Shown: piece after piece, positions 8,734 through 16,809 of the stretch
How positions within the stretch are numbered: the first letter of the stretch is position 1
Layout: every line of letters begins with the position of its first letter
Made by a program: the position numbers and the translations under genes
Notes under the pieces: model-generated
What the model was told of the DNA's origin: nothing
Database searches by the model: none
Seen by the model: the letters and a program-made list of their open reading frames with translations, nothing else
Assembly: GCA_019694455.1 (NCBI GenBank)
Contig: JAIBBY010000018.1
Coordinates: 28,651-92,650, forward strand
Source of the DNA: Pirellulales bacterium
GTDB taxonomy: Bacteria; Planctomycetota; Planctomycetia; Pirellulales; JAEUIK01
Length of the DNA: 64,000 nt
Reading direction: 5' to 3'

Positions 8734-9801
8734 ATGCGGCGCGCCACAATCGCAACGTTGTTTCTTGGCGTCTTGATTGCCAGCTCAGCACAATCGGCGA
8801 TTGGTCAGGCGCCGCAAATCTACACGCAAGAACTGCAAACGGTGGCCACCGCCACCTCGGTGCTGGAGCAGTTCACTTCGTTGCAAATGCAATCGATCCC
8901 TCGGCAACTGCTGCGCGAAGCGCAAGGCGTGGTGATTATTCCCAGCGTGGTGAAGGTGGGGTTTGTGATCGCCGGTCGCTTTGGCCGCGGCGTGGCTCTG
9001 GTTCGCACCCCCGAGGGCGCCTGGCGGGCGCCAGTGTTTGTCACCTTCACCGGCGGTAGCGTGGGCTGGCAGATTGGCGTGCAGTCGACCGATGTGGTGC
9101 TGGTGTTCAAAAACCGGCGCGGCATTGAATCGCTGCTGACCGGCAGCAAGTTCACACTCGGCGCCGACGCCGCCATTGCCGCTGGCCCTGTTGGCCGGCA
9201 GGCGTCTACCGGCACCGACATCAAGTTGAACGCGGAGATCTATTCCTATTCGCGCAGCCGTGGGTTGTTTGCCGGCGTGGCGCTGGATGGCTCGGTGCTG
9301 CAAGTCGACAACAACGCCAATCTGGCGTTTTATACAGGCGGAGTGGTCCCCGAGTCGGCGGTGCAACTGGCCATGTTGCTGGCCCGCGATACGCAGGCGG
9401 CCGGCGCCGTGCCCCAGACACCCGCAACCATCCCCGCGCCCGATGCGGCCCTCTCCACCGCACCAGCGGGGGACAGCGCCAGCCAACGCGCGGCCATGCG
9501 GCAGGCGATTGTGGCGTCTGGCGGACGTTTGCACGCCAATCTCGACGCGCAGTGGAAGAGCTTTCTGGCGCTGCCGCGCGAGCTACAGTCGGGCACCGCG
9601 CCAGTCCCTGCCAAAGAGGCGGCCGATGTGCTCAAGCGGTACGAGCGCGTGCAAACCGATCCAACGTTTCGGATGATCGCCGACATGCCCGACTTTCAAA
9701 CCACGCTCGCCTTGCTGCGAACGTATCTAAGCGAGAATGCCCAGCCAGTGGCCTCGCAGCCGGCCGCGACGACGGCGGCCCTGCCAACGCCGCCCAAATA
9801 G
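8734..9801 (+). CDS. SYLF (Ysc84/DUF500) lipid-binding domain protein
   Basis: 355 residues. Signal peptide at residues 1-28, preceded by GGAG nine bases before the ATG. The SYLF domain occupies about residues 45-215, with A-Q-G-V-V-I-I-P-S-V-V-K-V-G-F, G-R-F-G-R-G-V, and F-K-N-R-R-G-I and L-G-A-D-A-A-I-A-A-G-P-V-G-R. Family members bind phosphoinositides in eukaryotes and are envelope or periplasmic proteins in bacteria. The C-terminal 130 residues are Pro/Ala-rich followed by a helical segment without a recognised domain. Confidence 0.88.
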   Translation: MRRATIATLFLGVLIASSAQSAIGQAPQIYTQELQTVATATSVLEQFTSLQMQSIPRQLLREAQGVVIIPSVVKVGFVIAGRFGRGVALVRTPEGAWRAPVFVTFTGGSVGWQIGVQSTDVVLVFKNRRGIESLLTGSKFTLGADAAIAAGPVGRQASTGTDIKLNAEIYSYSRSRGLFAGVALDGSVLQVDNNANLAFYTGGVVPESAVQLAMLLARDTQAAGAVPQTPATIPAPDAALSTAPAGDSASQRAAMRQAIVASGGRLHANLDAQWKSFLALPRELQSGTAPVPAKEAADVLKRYERVQTDPTFRMIADMPDFQTTLALLRTYLSENAQPVASQPAATTAALPTPPK

Positions 9802-9900
9802 TGACTTGCGGCCCGGCAATTGCCGGCGCGGGCGTCTCGGCACTGGTTTTCGGCGGCGTCAGGCCCTACGCTAAGGCGTGTCCCTTGGGGGGCGCGCCTT

Positions 9901-9934
9901 GTGCGCCAACGTCCCCAATTGGGGGATGGCGCAC
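9901..9934. repeat. 34-bp imperfect palindrome
   Basis: GTGCGCC at the left and GGCGCAC at the right enclose TCCCCAA/TTGGGGGA, giving a nearly continuous palindrome centred at 9917. It lies in the 200-base spacer after the SYLF gene. There is no T-run, so it is more like a REP-type palindrome than an intrinsic terminator. Confidence 0.5.
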
Positions 9935-10001
9935 AACAATCCATCTCGCCGCGCGCAGTCGCTGCGTGGCAGTCGAGCGTAGCAACTGAGGTCGCAATCG
10001 C

Positions 10002-11747
10002 ATGGTCGCCAATACCAGCACGACGGAACGGCCCGCTCACGACGTCGTGATTCGCAATGGACTCTTCTTTGATGGCGCCGGCAAGCCCGGCCGAGTGGCT
10101 GATGTGGCGATTTCCGGCGGCAAGGTGGAACAAGCGTCGCCGCAGATTCCCACCCAGGGGCAGCGCGAGATCGACGCCCGTGGCTGCTGGGTGCTGCCGG
10201 GTCTCTTGGACATTCACACGCACTACGACGCCGAGATCGAGGCCCTGCCGGGGCTCGACGAGTCGGTTCGCCACGGCGTGACCACGGTGGTGATGGGCAA
10301 TTGTTCGCTGTCGGCGGCGGTGGGCAGCAAAAAGGATTTGCTCGATCTGTTTTGCCGCGTGGAGAGCCTGCCGCGCGACGTGCTCTCGAAGTGGATCGGC
10401 GACGAGATCCCGTGGCGCAATGTCACCCAGTATTACGAGCATCTCGACACGCTGCCCATCGGCCCCAACGTCAGCAGCTTTGTCGGGCACTCCAGCATTC
10501 GCGCGCATGTGATGGGCATGGAGCGCAGTCTGCGCGAGTCGCACGCCACTCGCGACGAGATCGACGGCATGCGGCGGATCGTCAGCGAGGCGATGGACGC
10601 CGGCTATCTGGGCCTGTCGATCGACATGCTGCCGTGGCATCGCATGGATGGCGAGCCGTTTGTCGGCATCTCGGTCCCTTCGCAGCATGCTAGCCCCAAG
10701 GAGTATGGCCAACTGGCCGATGTGGTGCGCCGCCGCGATCGCGTGTTGCAGGCCACTCCCAACGCGCTCAACAAGCGAACCGTCGCCATCCTGGGGATGC
10801 TCTCGACCGGTATTTTCCGCCGGCCGCTACGGACCACGATCGTGGCCGCGATGGACGTGAAGACCAACCGCAAGATCTACAAGATCGCCACCGGCGGCGC
10901 CAGTTTTCTGAACACCTTTATGCGGGCGAACATTCGCTGGCAGGCGCTGGCTGAGCCGTTTTTGAACTATTGCGACGGCGTCCATACGCCGCTGCTCGAG
11001 GAGTTTCCCACCGGCGTCGAATCGATCAGCGCCACCAGCGCCGAGCGAAAGCAGATGTTCTCCGATCCGGCGTTTCGCAAACGATTCCGCGACGACTGGG
11101 AAACGCGCGGCGAGCGCGTCTTTCATCGCGATCTGGACGACATGTGGGTGGTGTCGTCTCCCCTCCCCGGTCAGGCGGGCAAGTCATTTCAAGAACTGGC
11201 CGAGGCCGCCGGCGCCGAACCGCTGGATTACTTCATGGACCTGTTGGCCGAGCACGATTCGGCCATTCGCTGGAAGACGGTCGTCACCAACGATCGCGCC
11301 GACAAGCGGCAATACATCTTCGCGCATCCGACCACGCTGCCCGGCTTCAACGATTCTGGCGCGCACGCGCGCAACATGGCCTTTCAAGATGGCGGCCTGC
11401 AAATGCTCCAGCAGGTGGCGCTCAATCCGGGACTGATGCCAATCGAGCAGGCGATTCACAAACTGACGGGCGCCACCGCCGATTGGCTGGGGCTCGACGC
11501 CGGCTCGCTGGCCAACGGCCGCTGGGCCGATGTCGCCATCATCGACCCGGAAAAGCTCAAGACCGGGCTGAGCGAGCCGATCGAACATCACGATGAGCGG
11601 TTGGCCGGCGCCATGCGGATGGTCAAGCGCAGCGACGGCGTAGTGCGGCAGGTGCTCGTGGGGGGGCAGATCGCTTTTGAAGAGGGACGCTTTGCCGACG
11701 ATTTTGGTCAGCGTCGTTACGGCCGCATGCTGCGATCCACGCGGTAG
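10002..11747 (+). CDS. N-acyl-D-amino-acid deacylase family amidohydrolase
   Basis: 581 residues of the amidohydrolase superfamily. The metal motif H-T-H-Y-D is at residues 72-76, after the beta-strand L-P-G-L-L-D-I. The D-aminoacylase hallmark N-C-S-L-S follows M-G near residue 105, and further ligands are suggested in G-H-S-S-I-R-A-H-V-M and N-D-S-G-A-H-A-R-N-M. The C-terminal composite domain carries G-R-W-A-D-V-A-I-I-D. D-aminoacylases remove acyl groups from N-acyl-D-amino acids. The closest named functions also include dihydroorotase-like deamidases, so the exact substrate is open. No signal peptide. The next gene starts 5 bases downstream. Confidence 0.85.
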   Translation: MVANTSTTERPAHDVVIRNGLFFDGAGKPGRVADVAISGGKVEQASPQIPTQGQREIDARGCWVLPGLLDIHTHYDAEIEALPGLDESVRHGVTTVVMGNCSLSAAVGSKKDLLDLFCRVESLPRDVLSKWIGDEIPWRNVTQYYEHLDTLPIGPNVSSFVGHSSIRAHVMGMERSLRESHATRDEIDGMRRIVSEAMDAGYLGLSIDMLPWHRMDGEPFVGISVPSQHASPKEYGQLADVVRRRDRVLQATPNALNKRTVAILGMLSTGIFRRPLRTTIVAAMDVKTNRKIYKIATGGASFLNTFMRANIRWQALAEPFLNYCDGVHTPLLEEFPTGVESISATSAERKQMFSDPAFRKRFRDDWETRGERVFHRDLDDMWVVSSPLPGQAGKSFQELAEAAGAEPLDYFMDLLAEHDSAIRWKTVVTNDRADKRQYIFAHPTTLPGFNDSGAHARNMAFQDGGLQMLQQVALNPGLMPIEQAIHKLTGATADWLGLDAGSLANGRWADVAIIDPEKLKTGLSEPIEHHDERLAGAMRMVKRSDGVVRQVLVGGQIAFEEGRFADDFGQRRYGRMLRSTR

Positions 11748-11752
11748 GCAGC

Positions 11753-12076
11753 ATGCGCTGGAAATATTGGATTCGTGAAATCTGCCTCTTGGCCGCGCGG
11801 TTGTTGATGGCCGTGGCTGTCGTCTATGCGATGCCCATTTCACATATGCGCTGGGGAAACCCGTATCCCGGCGACGGACAAGGCGGCTTTGGTGTCATAC
11901 TTGGTATGGCGGTTATAGGCGGATTTGCAGCGCTCGTCTTCGTCGTTGCGGGAACGCACATGCAAACCGTATTGCAGAAACGCGCGTTTTGGGTGACTTT
12001 GATCTCAGACTTTCTGTTGCTATTGATCTTTGCCGGCGGCTTGGCCTACCTGGGCGTCACCGCCGAGTACCAATGA
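11753..12076 (+). CDS. Small integral membrane protein, hypothetical
   Basis: 107 residues with three predicted transmembrane segments, at about residues 10-28, 46-66 and 81-101. No family recognised. It begins 5 bases after the deacylase stop and could be co-transcribed. Codon use looks like that of its neighbours. No conserved polar motif within the membrane segments suggests an enzymatic role. Confidence 0.6.
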   Translation: MRWKYWIREICLLAARLLMAVAVVYAMPISHMRWGNPYPGDGQGGFGVILGMAVIGGFAALVFVVAGTHMQTVLQKRAFWVTLISDFLLLLIFAGGLAYLGVTAEYQ

Positions 12077-12235
12077 ACGTGGCGGGTGAGGATTCAGCCA
12101 TCCTATCCCCCTTTGCTCGCCTAGAACGGTCGCCGCGGCTTCGCTAGAATTTGGGTTTCCGCCCTGCCCGCGGCCCCACGCGGCAGGGGGTGATGTGCTA
12201 CCCGATTTCCAGCTCGCGAGGCCAAGCAGACCACC

Positions 12236-12583
12236 ATGCCGGTCATCAATTTCGTCAACGACAAGAAGCAGGTTCAAGTGCCCGAGGGCGCCAACCTGCG
12301 CCAGGCGGCCATGCAGGCGGGGGTGCAGGTGTACCCCGGCATCCACAAGATCGCCAATTGCCACGGTTTTGGCCACTGCGGCGCGTGCCGCGTACTGATC
12401 CTCAAGGGACGCGAAAACGCGAGCCCCATGGGCTGGTGGGAAAAGTTGCGGCTGAAGGTGTCGATGGCCTTCATCGGCCACGAAGACCAGATGCGGCTCT
12501 CTTGCCGCACCCGTGTGAACGGCGACATGGACGTGCAAACTCGACCCCCCATGAACTGGGAAGGCGAAAACTTCTTTAGCTAG
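12236..12583 (+). CDS. 2Fe-2S ferredoxin
   Basis: 115 residues. The plant-type 2Fe-2S ligands are C42, C48, C51 (in N-C-H-G-F-G-H-C-G-A-C) and C90 (R-L-S-C-R-T). The gap between the third and fourth Cys is 38 residues, longer than in classic plant ferredoxins because of a Trp/Lys-rich insert (G-W-W-E-K-L). An electron carrier in the cytoplasm; the partner is not evident from the neighbours. The stop codon TAG lies at the edge of a strong hairpin. Confidence 0.88.
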   Translation: MPVINFVNDKKQVQVPEGANLRQAAMQAGVQVYPGIHKIANCHGFGHCGACRVLILKGRENASPMGWWEKLRLKVSMAFIGHEDQMRLSCRTRVNGDMDVQTRPPMNWEGENFFS

Positions 12584-12717
12584 TGCCTTGGTTGAACCTG
12601 AGAATCAGGTTTGACCAGGCACGACCGCCGAACACGAACGTGGTTCGGCGGCAAGCCAATACGTTAGTGCTCTGTCATTGTCGTGGAACCCAAATATCAA
12701 GCGTTGACAGAGCGCTA
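12583..12717. repeat. Two palindromic elements between convergent genes
   Basis: First, GTGCC...AACCTG (12583-12600) pairs with CAGGTT...GGCAC (12606-12622) around a 5-base loop, about 17 pairs with one bulged T. Second, TAGTGCTCTGTCA (12665-12677) matches TAGCGCTCTGTCA read from the other strand (12705-12717), 12 of 13 bases. The outer ends touch the stop codons of both the ferredoxin and the helicase genes. They may act as a bidirectional termination region or be a small inserted element. Confidence 0.55.
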
Positions 12718-14691
12718 GTCTGCCGACTCGATCGTGCGCCGGCAGTCGGGCAGCGAGTCCAAGAACACTCGGCCATACGGCTTGGTGCGCACGCGCGGGT
12801 CTAAGATCACGACGATGCCACGGTCGCTCTTGGTGCGAATCAATCGGCCAAACCCTTGCATCAGCTTGATGGCCGCCTCCGGCAGTTGATACTCCGAAAA
12901 GGGGCTGCCGCCGCGAGCGCGGATCGACTCCAGTCGGGCTTCCAAAAGCGGCCGGTCGGGCACGCTGAACGGCAACTTGGTGATGATCACGTTCACCAGC
13001 GCGTCGCCCGGCACGTCGACCCCCTGCCAAAAGCTGTCGGTGCCGAACAAGACCGCGCGGCGGCTCTCTTTGAAGCGATCCAACAATTGGGTGCGCGGCA
13101 AGTTGTCTCCCTGCGAAAACAGCGCGATGTTTTGCCGCATGAGCCACGGCGCCAGTTCGCTCGCCGCGCGGCGCAATAGCTCGTAACTGGTGAACAGCAC
13201 GAATGCCCGCCCTTCGGTGCGCTCGACATAGCGCCGAATCATGGCGATTGCCTTGCGCTCGTAGCCCGCAGCGTCGGCCGAGGGGTCTGGCATGCCGTCG
13301 AGCAAGATCAACTCGGCCTGCGATGGATAGTCGAAGGGGCTGCCGAGGCGCAGTTCGTTCGTCTGGGTGAGGCCGACGCGTCGCTTGAAGAATTCGAACG
13401 ACGGCGGCCGCCCCACCGCCAGGGTGGCGCTGGTCATGATGACCGTCGGCACGCGGTTGAAAAGCTGCTCGCGCAGCACCGGCCCCACATCGAGCGGCGC
13501 CGCCGATAGCGAAGTGCGCGGGTAGCGCCCGCTGGTGGCCTCGATCCAATACACGCTCTCGTCCGCGTTTTGCTTGAGCCAAGCGCCCACCTCACCGCCC
13601 AGTGACGCCAGTCGATCGGAGGCGGCGAGAAAGTCTTGCCGCTGCTCCGCCTCGCCCACCTTGTCGCCGGCGCGTTTGACCATCTGCGCCAGGCGCTCAA
13701 GCTGCTCTGGCAGCGCTGTCGAGACGATGCGCTTTTCCTTCACCCGGCCGTTGGACCGGCCATGTTCTTCCAGCCAGCCGCGCGTCAATTCGAAGAACTG
13801 ATCCGCCTGAAAGCGAACGTTGTCGACTTCTTGTTGCAGATCGACCAGCCGATGATGCACCAACAGGCCGCGCTGCGTCCGGTCGTTGTATAGCTTGTTG
13901 AGCGTGAACTGCACCTGGCTCGACGAGACGTTCATGCCCAGGTGATCGCTGGCCACGTGCTCCAGGGTGTGGGCCTCGTCGAAGACCACGATGTCGTAGT
14001 CGGGCAGGATGCTGGCGCCCTCGCGCCGCAGCGACAGGTCGCTGAAAAACAGGGCGTGGTTGACGATCAGGATTTGCGCGTGCTGCATGCGGCGCCGCGC
14101 CTGGTAGTAAAAGCATTCGGCGTGTGTAGGGCATTGCCGGCCCATGCAATTGCCGTGATCGCTGGCCACTTCGTCCCAGACGCTCGGCAGGGGACGAAAT
14201 TCGAGATCGGCCAGCGAACCATCGGCGGTGCGTTTGGCCCACTGGCCGATCTCGCGCAGTTCGTTGAATTCGCGCTCGTCGCGAAACATGCCTCCTGCCC
14301 GAGCCAATGTGTTTTGCAGCCGTCGCCGGCTGAGGTAGTTGCCGCGTCCCTTGACCAGCACGGCGGTGAACTCCAGCGGTATCACCGCGTTGAGCAGCGG
14401 CAAATCCTTGCTGAGCAATTGTTCTTGCAGGCTGATGGTGTGGGTCGAGATGACCGCCCGCAGCGGCCGCTCGCTGTCACTGTCTTGCGCCGTGGCCAGA
14501 ATGACCGGGACCAGATAGGCGAAGCTCTTGCCGACACCGGTCCCCGCCTCGACCACCAGATGCCGCTGGTCGTGGATTGCCTGGGTCACCGCCTCGGCCA
14601 TGGCCAGTTGCTGCGGACGCTCTTCATACGCCGACAAGCGGGCGGCAATGCGCCCCGCGGGGCCCAGAATGTCGGCGGCTTTGAGCTTCAT
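12715..14691 (-). CDS. DinG/YoaA-type ATP-dependent DNA helicase
   Basis: 658 residues, superfamily 2 helicase of the XPD/DinG group. Walker A is G-T-G-V-G-K-S around residue 50; the DEAH box is V-V-F-D-E-A-H in the second half of the first domain; motifs III-VI follow (T-S-A-T-L, F-S-Q-G-D-N, Q-G-V-D-V-P-G, G-R-L-I-R-T). Of the four iron-sulfur Cys expected, three are present (C182, C187, C193), while the first position in K-G-R-G-N-Y-L-S is Ser121. DinG helicases unwind DNA and DNA-RNA hybrids. Start at [10 protein letters not shown]. Confidence 0.88.
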   Translation of the reverse strand: MKLKAADILGPAGRIAARLSAYEERPQQLAMAEAVTQAIHDQRHLVVEAGTGVGKSFAYLVPVILATAQDSDSERPLRAVISTHTISLQEQLLSKDLPLLNAVIPLEFTAVLVKGRGNYLSRRRLQNTLARAGGMFRDEREFNELREIGQWAKRTADGSLADLEFRPLPSVWDEVASDHGNCMGRQCPTHAECFYYQARRRMQHAQILIVNHALFFSDLSLRREGASILPDYDIVVFDEAHTLEHVASDHLGMNVSSSQVQFTLNKLYNDRTQRGLLVHHRLVDLQQEVDNVRFQADQFFELTRGWLEEHGRSNGRVKEKRIVSTALPEQLERLAQMVKRAGDKVGEAEQRQDFLAASDRLASLGGEVGAWLKQNADESVYWIEATSGRYPRTSLSAAPLDVGPVLREQLFNRVPTVIMTSATLAVGRPPSFEFFKRRVGLTQTNELRLGSPFDYPSQAELILLDGMPDPSADAAGYERKAIAMIRRYVERTEGRAFVLFTSYELLRRAASELAPWLMRQNIALFSQGDNLPRTQLLDRFKESRRAVLFGTDSFWQGVDVPGDALVNVIITKLPFSVPDRPLLEARLESIRARGGSPFSEYQLPEAAIKLMQGFGRLIRTKSDRGIVVILDPRVRTKPYGRVFLDSLPDCRRTIESAD

Positions 14692-14856
14692 ATCGTGAGC
14701 AAATCGCGTGCAGCCAAGTAATGCAGGCTAGCCTATCAATTGCCGCCGCCGGAGAGTAGGCGCGGCGACGGCGGGTAGATTTGCCTTCCGCCGATCCGAT
14801 GCGCGACAATGCCGTGACCAGCGCTTCATTTCCTCACATTCTCGCGGGAGCCGCTC

Positions 14857-15549
14857 ATGGCCCATTGGCAACATCGCCCCGAGCCGAATTGGCAAAAGTT
14901 CGAGTTCAATCAGCCGTATGCCAAGGGTTTGGCCCGCTTGCGCGACGAGGTGCTGGCCAAGACCGATTTCGACCCCGCCACGCTCTGGCAATGGGGGACC
15001 ATGCAGGCGATGGCGGTGATCGGCGTGCTCAAGGCGATTGAGCGCCGCTTTGGCCGCGAGGGGCAAGAGGTGGTGCAGCAGACCCTACGCGATGTCGGCC
15101 TCGACATTGGTCGGCAGATACTCGCCGGCGCGAAGCGGCCCGACGACATGTCGATCGCCGAGTGGATCAGTTTTTACGCCACGGTGATCAACCGCATTAT
15201 TTACGCCTCGCTGGAAGCGCCGCGAGTCGACAGCGACCAACAGGTGAGCTTCGATATTCTTTGGTGCCCGCACCAGGATCACTATCAGGCGCTCGATTGT
15301 CGCGTGCAGCGGTACTTTGTGCAGGGGATGATCGACGCGGCGCAAGAATTTGCGGCAGATCACGGCTTTGACGTGCGGTTTGACACCACCATTCCCGCGG
15401 GCGCCCCCACCTGCCACTTCACCATCTGGCGAGCCACCGGCGAGCAGACGTCGGCGGCATGGCAAGAATACACCAGCGTCATCAACGCCAAGGCGCTGAA
15501 GATCGCGGCCCAATCCGCGCCGAACGACGCGCCCACTCCCAATCGCTGA
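14857..15549 (+). CDS. Possible L-2-amino-thiazoline-4-carboxylate hydrolase-like protein
   Basis: 230 residues, soluble, no signal peptide. The central-to-C-terminal pattern, F-D-I-L-W-C-P followed by a second Cys (L-D-C-R-V-Q-R-Y-F) and then G-A-P-T-C-H-F-T-I-W, resembles the ATC hydrolase family, which is related to cysteine synthesis from thiazolines but mostly uncharacterised. I assign this by pattern only, so the function is tentative. It stands alone: the helicase is divergent upstream and the next gene is convergent after a terminator. Confidence 0.5.
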   Translation: MAHWQHRPEPNWQKFEFNQPYAKGLARLRDEVLAKTDFDPATLWQWGTMQAMAVIGVLKAIERRFGREGQEVVQQTLRDVGLDIGRQILAGAKRPDDMSIAEWISFYATVINRIIYASLEAPRVDSDQQVSFDILWCPHQDHYQALDCRVQRYFVQGMIDAAQEFAADHGFDVRFDTTIPAGAPTCHFTIWRATGEQTSAAWQEYTSVINAKALKIAAQSAPNDAPTPNR

Positions 15550-15573
15550 CTTCTTCAACTCAGCGCAACAAAA

Positions 15574-15607
15574 AAAGCGAAGCGCCCCGGTGGGAACGCT
15601 TCGCTTT
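15574..15607 (-). terminator. Intrinsic terminator for the minus-strand PEP-CTERM gene
   Basis: Perfect 11-bp stem AAAGCGAAGCG (15574-15584) / CGCTTCGCTTT (15597-15607) with a 12-base loop. Read on the minus strand it is followed by a run of seven T (15567-15576 region). It lies just past the end of the PEP-CTERM gene at 15639 and may also stop the convergent plus-strand gene. Confidence 0.85.
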
Positions 15608-15638
15608 GAGATTTGGCAGTCAGGAAGTCGCTCGCGGA

Positions 15639-16295
15639 CTAGCGGCCGCGCTTCCGGACCAGCATCGCCAAGCCGACCACGCCGAGGCCCAGCATCGTGA
15701 TGGTGCTCGGCTCGGGGACGACATGGAAGGTCTGCGTGATGAACGACAGGGTCGGCACGCCGGTGCCCGCGAAGGCCAGAATGTCCTTCTGCACATGCAG
15801 CACGTTTTGGCCGGGCAGGAGCAGCGTCGAATCGATCTTCTTGTCCGAGCCGGGATTGACGTCGTAGATTTCCAGCTTGGCGTTCGGATAATCGGGCAAG
15901 AAGGTCTCGGTGACGCTCATGATGCCGGTGCCGGCCACGACCGACGGGTTGCCGGTCATCCGAGCGGCGTTGATTGTGTTCTTAGGATTGACCGTGCTGA
16001 CGCGGAAGGTCAACAGCGCGTCCGATCCGCCGCCGCCGAGGAAATCGAGGAAGGCGCCTTGGATGACGATGCCCGAGTTGCCAGCGCCATCGGTGTAGGC
16101 GTTGACGTTCACATGGGTGTCGGCAGGCATGTCGCCGGCGCCGAGGTAGGTGAACTGATCAAAGACCAGGCCGCCAACCGAGAGCGAGAGGTTCTGGTCG
16201 ATGAGGTCGTGCAGAATGGCGGCACGGGCCGGAGCGGCCACGGCGATCAGCGTCAGGACGAAGGCGATGTTCGAGAGCAGGAGTTTTTTCAGCAT
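15639..16295 (-). CDS. PEP-CTERM sorting-domain exported protein
   Basis: 218 residues from the ATG at 16295 (M-L-K-K-L-L-L-S-N). Signal peptide to about residue 26 (A-P-A-R-A-A). The C-terminus has the tripartite sorting signal: V-V-P-E-P-S, a transmembrane stretch (T-I-T-M-L-G-L-G-V-V-G-L-A-M-L-V) and R-K-R-G-R. PEP-CTERM proteins are cut by exosortase and delivered to the cell surface or matrix. The central domain is not recognised. An upstream in-frame extension to 16412 was rejected because it is not signal-like. Confidence 0.85.
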   Translation of the reverse strand: MLKKLLLSNIAFVLTLIAVAAPARAAILHDLIDQNLSLSVGGLVFDQFTYLGAGDMPADTHVNVNAYTDGAGNSGIVIQGAFLDFLGGGGSDALLTFRVSTVNPKNTINAARMTGNPSVVAGTGIMSVTETFLPDYPNAKLEIYDVNPGSDKKIDSTLLLPGQNVLHVQKDILAFAGTGVPTLSFITQTFHVVPEPSTITMLGLGVVGLAMLVRKRGR

Positions 16296-16809
16296 GACGT
16301 TCTTTTCTAGGTTGAGTGTGCTTCTTCGCTGCCAAATCAAACTGTGTGTAGGAAAGCAGCCAGCTCGATGGCGGGCTGATGACAACCGAGGTGCTTGAAG
16401 CAGCGCCTGCAAGAACTCAACGCGGATCGATCAGTACGTACCGAACCGTTGAGGAGCGAACGTCGAAGCGTGGAAGAGCGCGAAAAGAAAACGCGATCTT
16501 GGCCGGCTAGGGCGACGCAAGAGACAGGCGCCACAAGAAAGTTGGCCGGCGTTTGATGGGAGCCAATGGCTCACCACGCCTGGGCGATCAACTTTCTACA
16601 ACGACATTAGCAGCACCGTTTGCGTTTCAATCGATAGTGGGCCGGTCGGACCAGCTCACTGCTTCCGTAGACTTTAACCACCCTGGGGACGGATGCAAGT
16701 CTTTTTTCGAAATTTTTGTGGGATCGACGGCCGGGGGGCTATTGGCAACGGGTACCTAGGACTCGCCGCAGGTCGACGGGCGTGTCGCAAGTCGTGTGCA
16801 CACAACGTC
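16296..16809. other. Gene-free spacer
   Basis: 514 bases between the start of the PEP-CTERM gene and the end of the RTX-repeat gene, both on the minus strand. It presumably holds the PEP-CTERM promoter. I found no supportable gene and no clear promoter elements or hairpin. Confidence 0.5.

Noticed and set aside
15574..15607. Hairpin as an operator or attenuator of the plus-strand gene
   Set aside because: The perfect stem with the seven-T run on the minus strand fits a plain terminator of the PEP-CTERM gene better.
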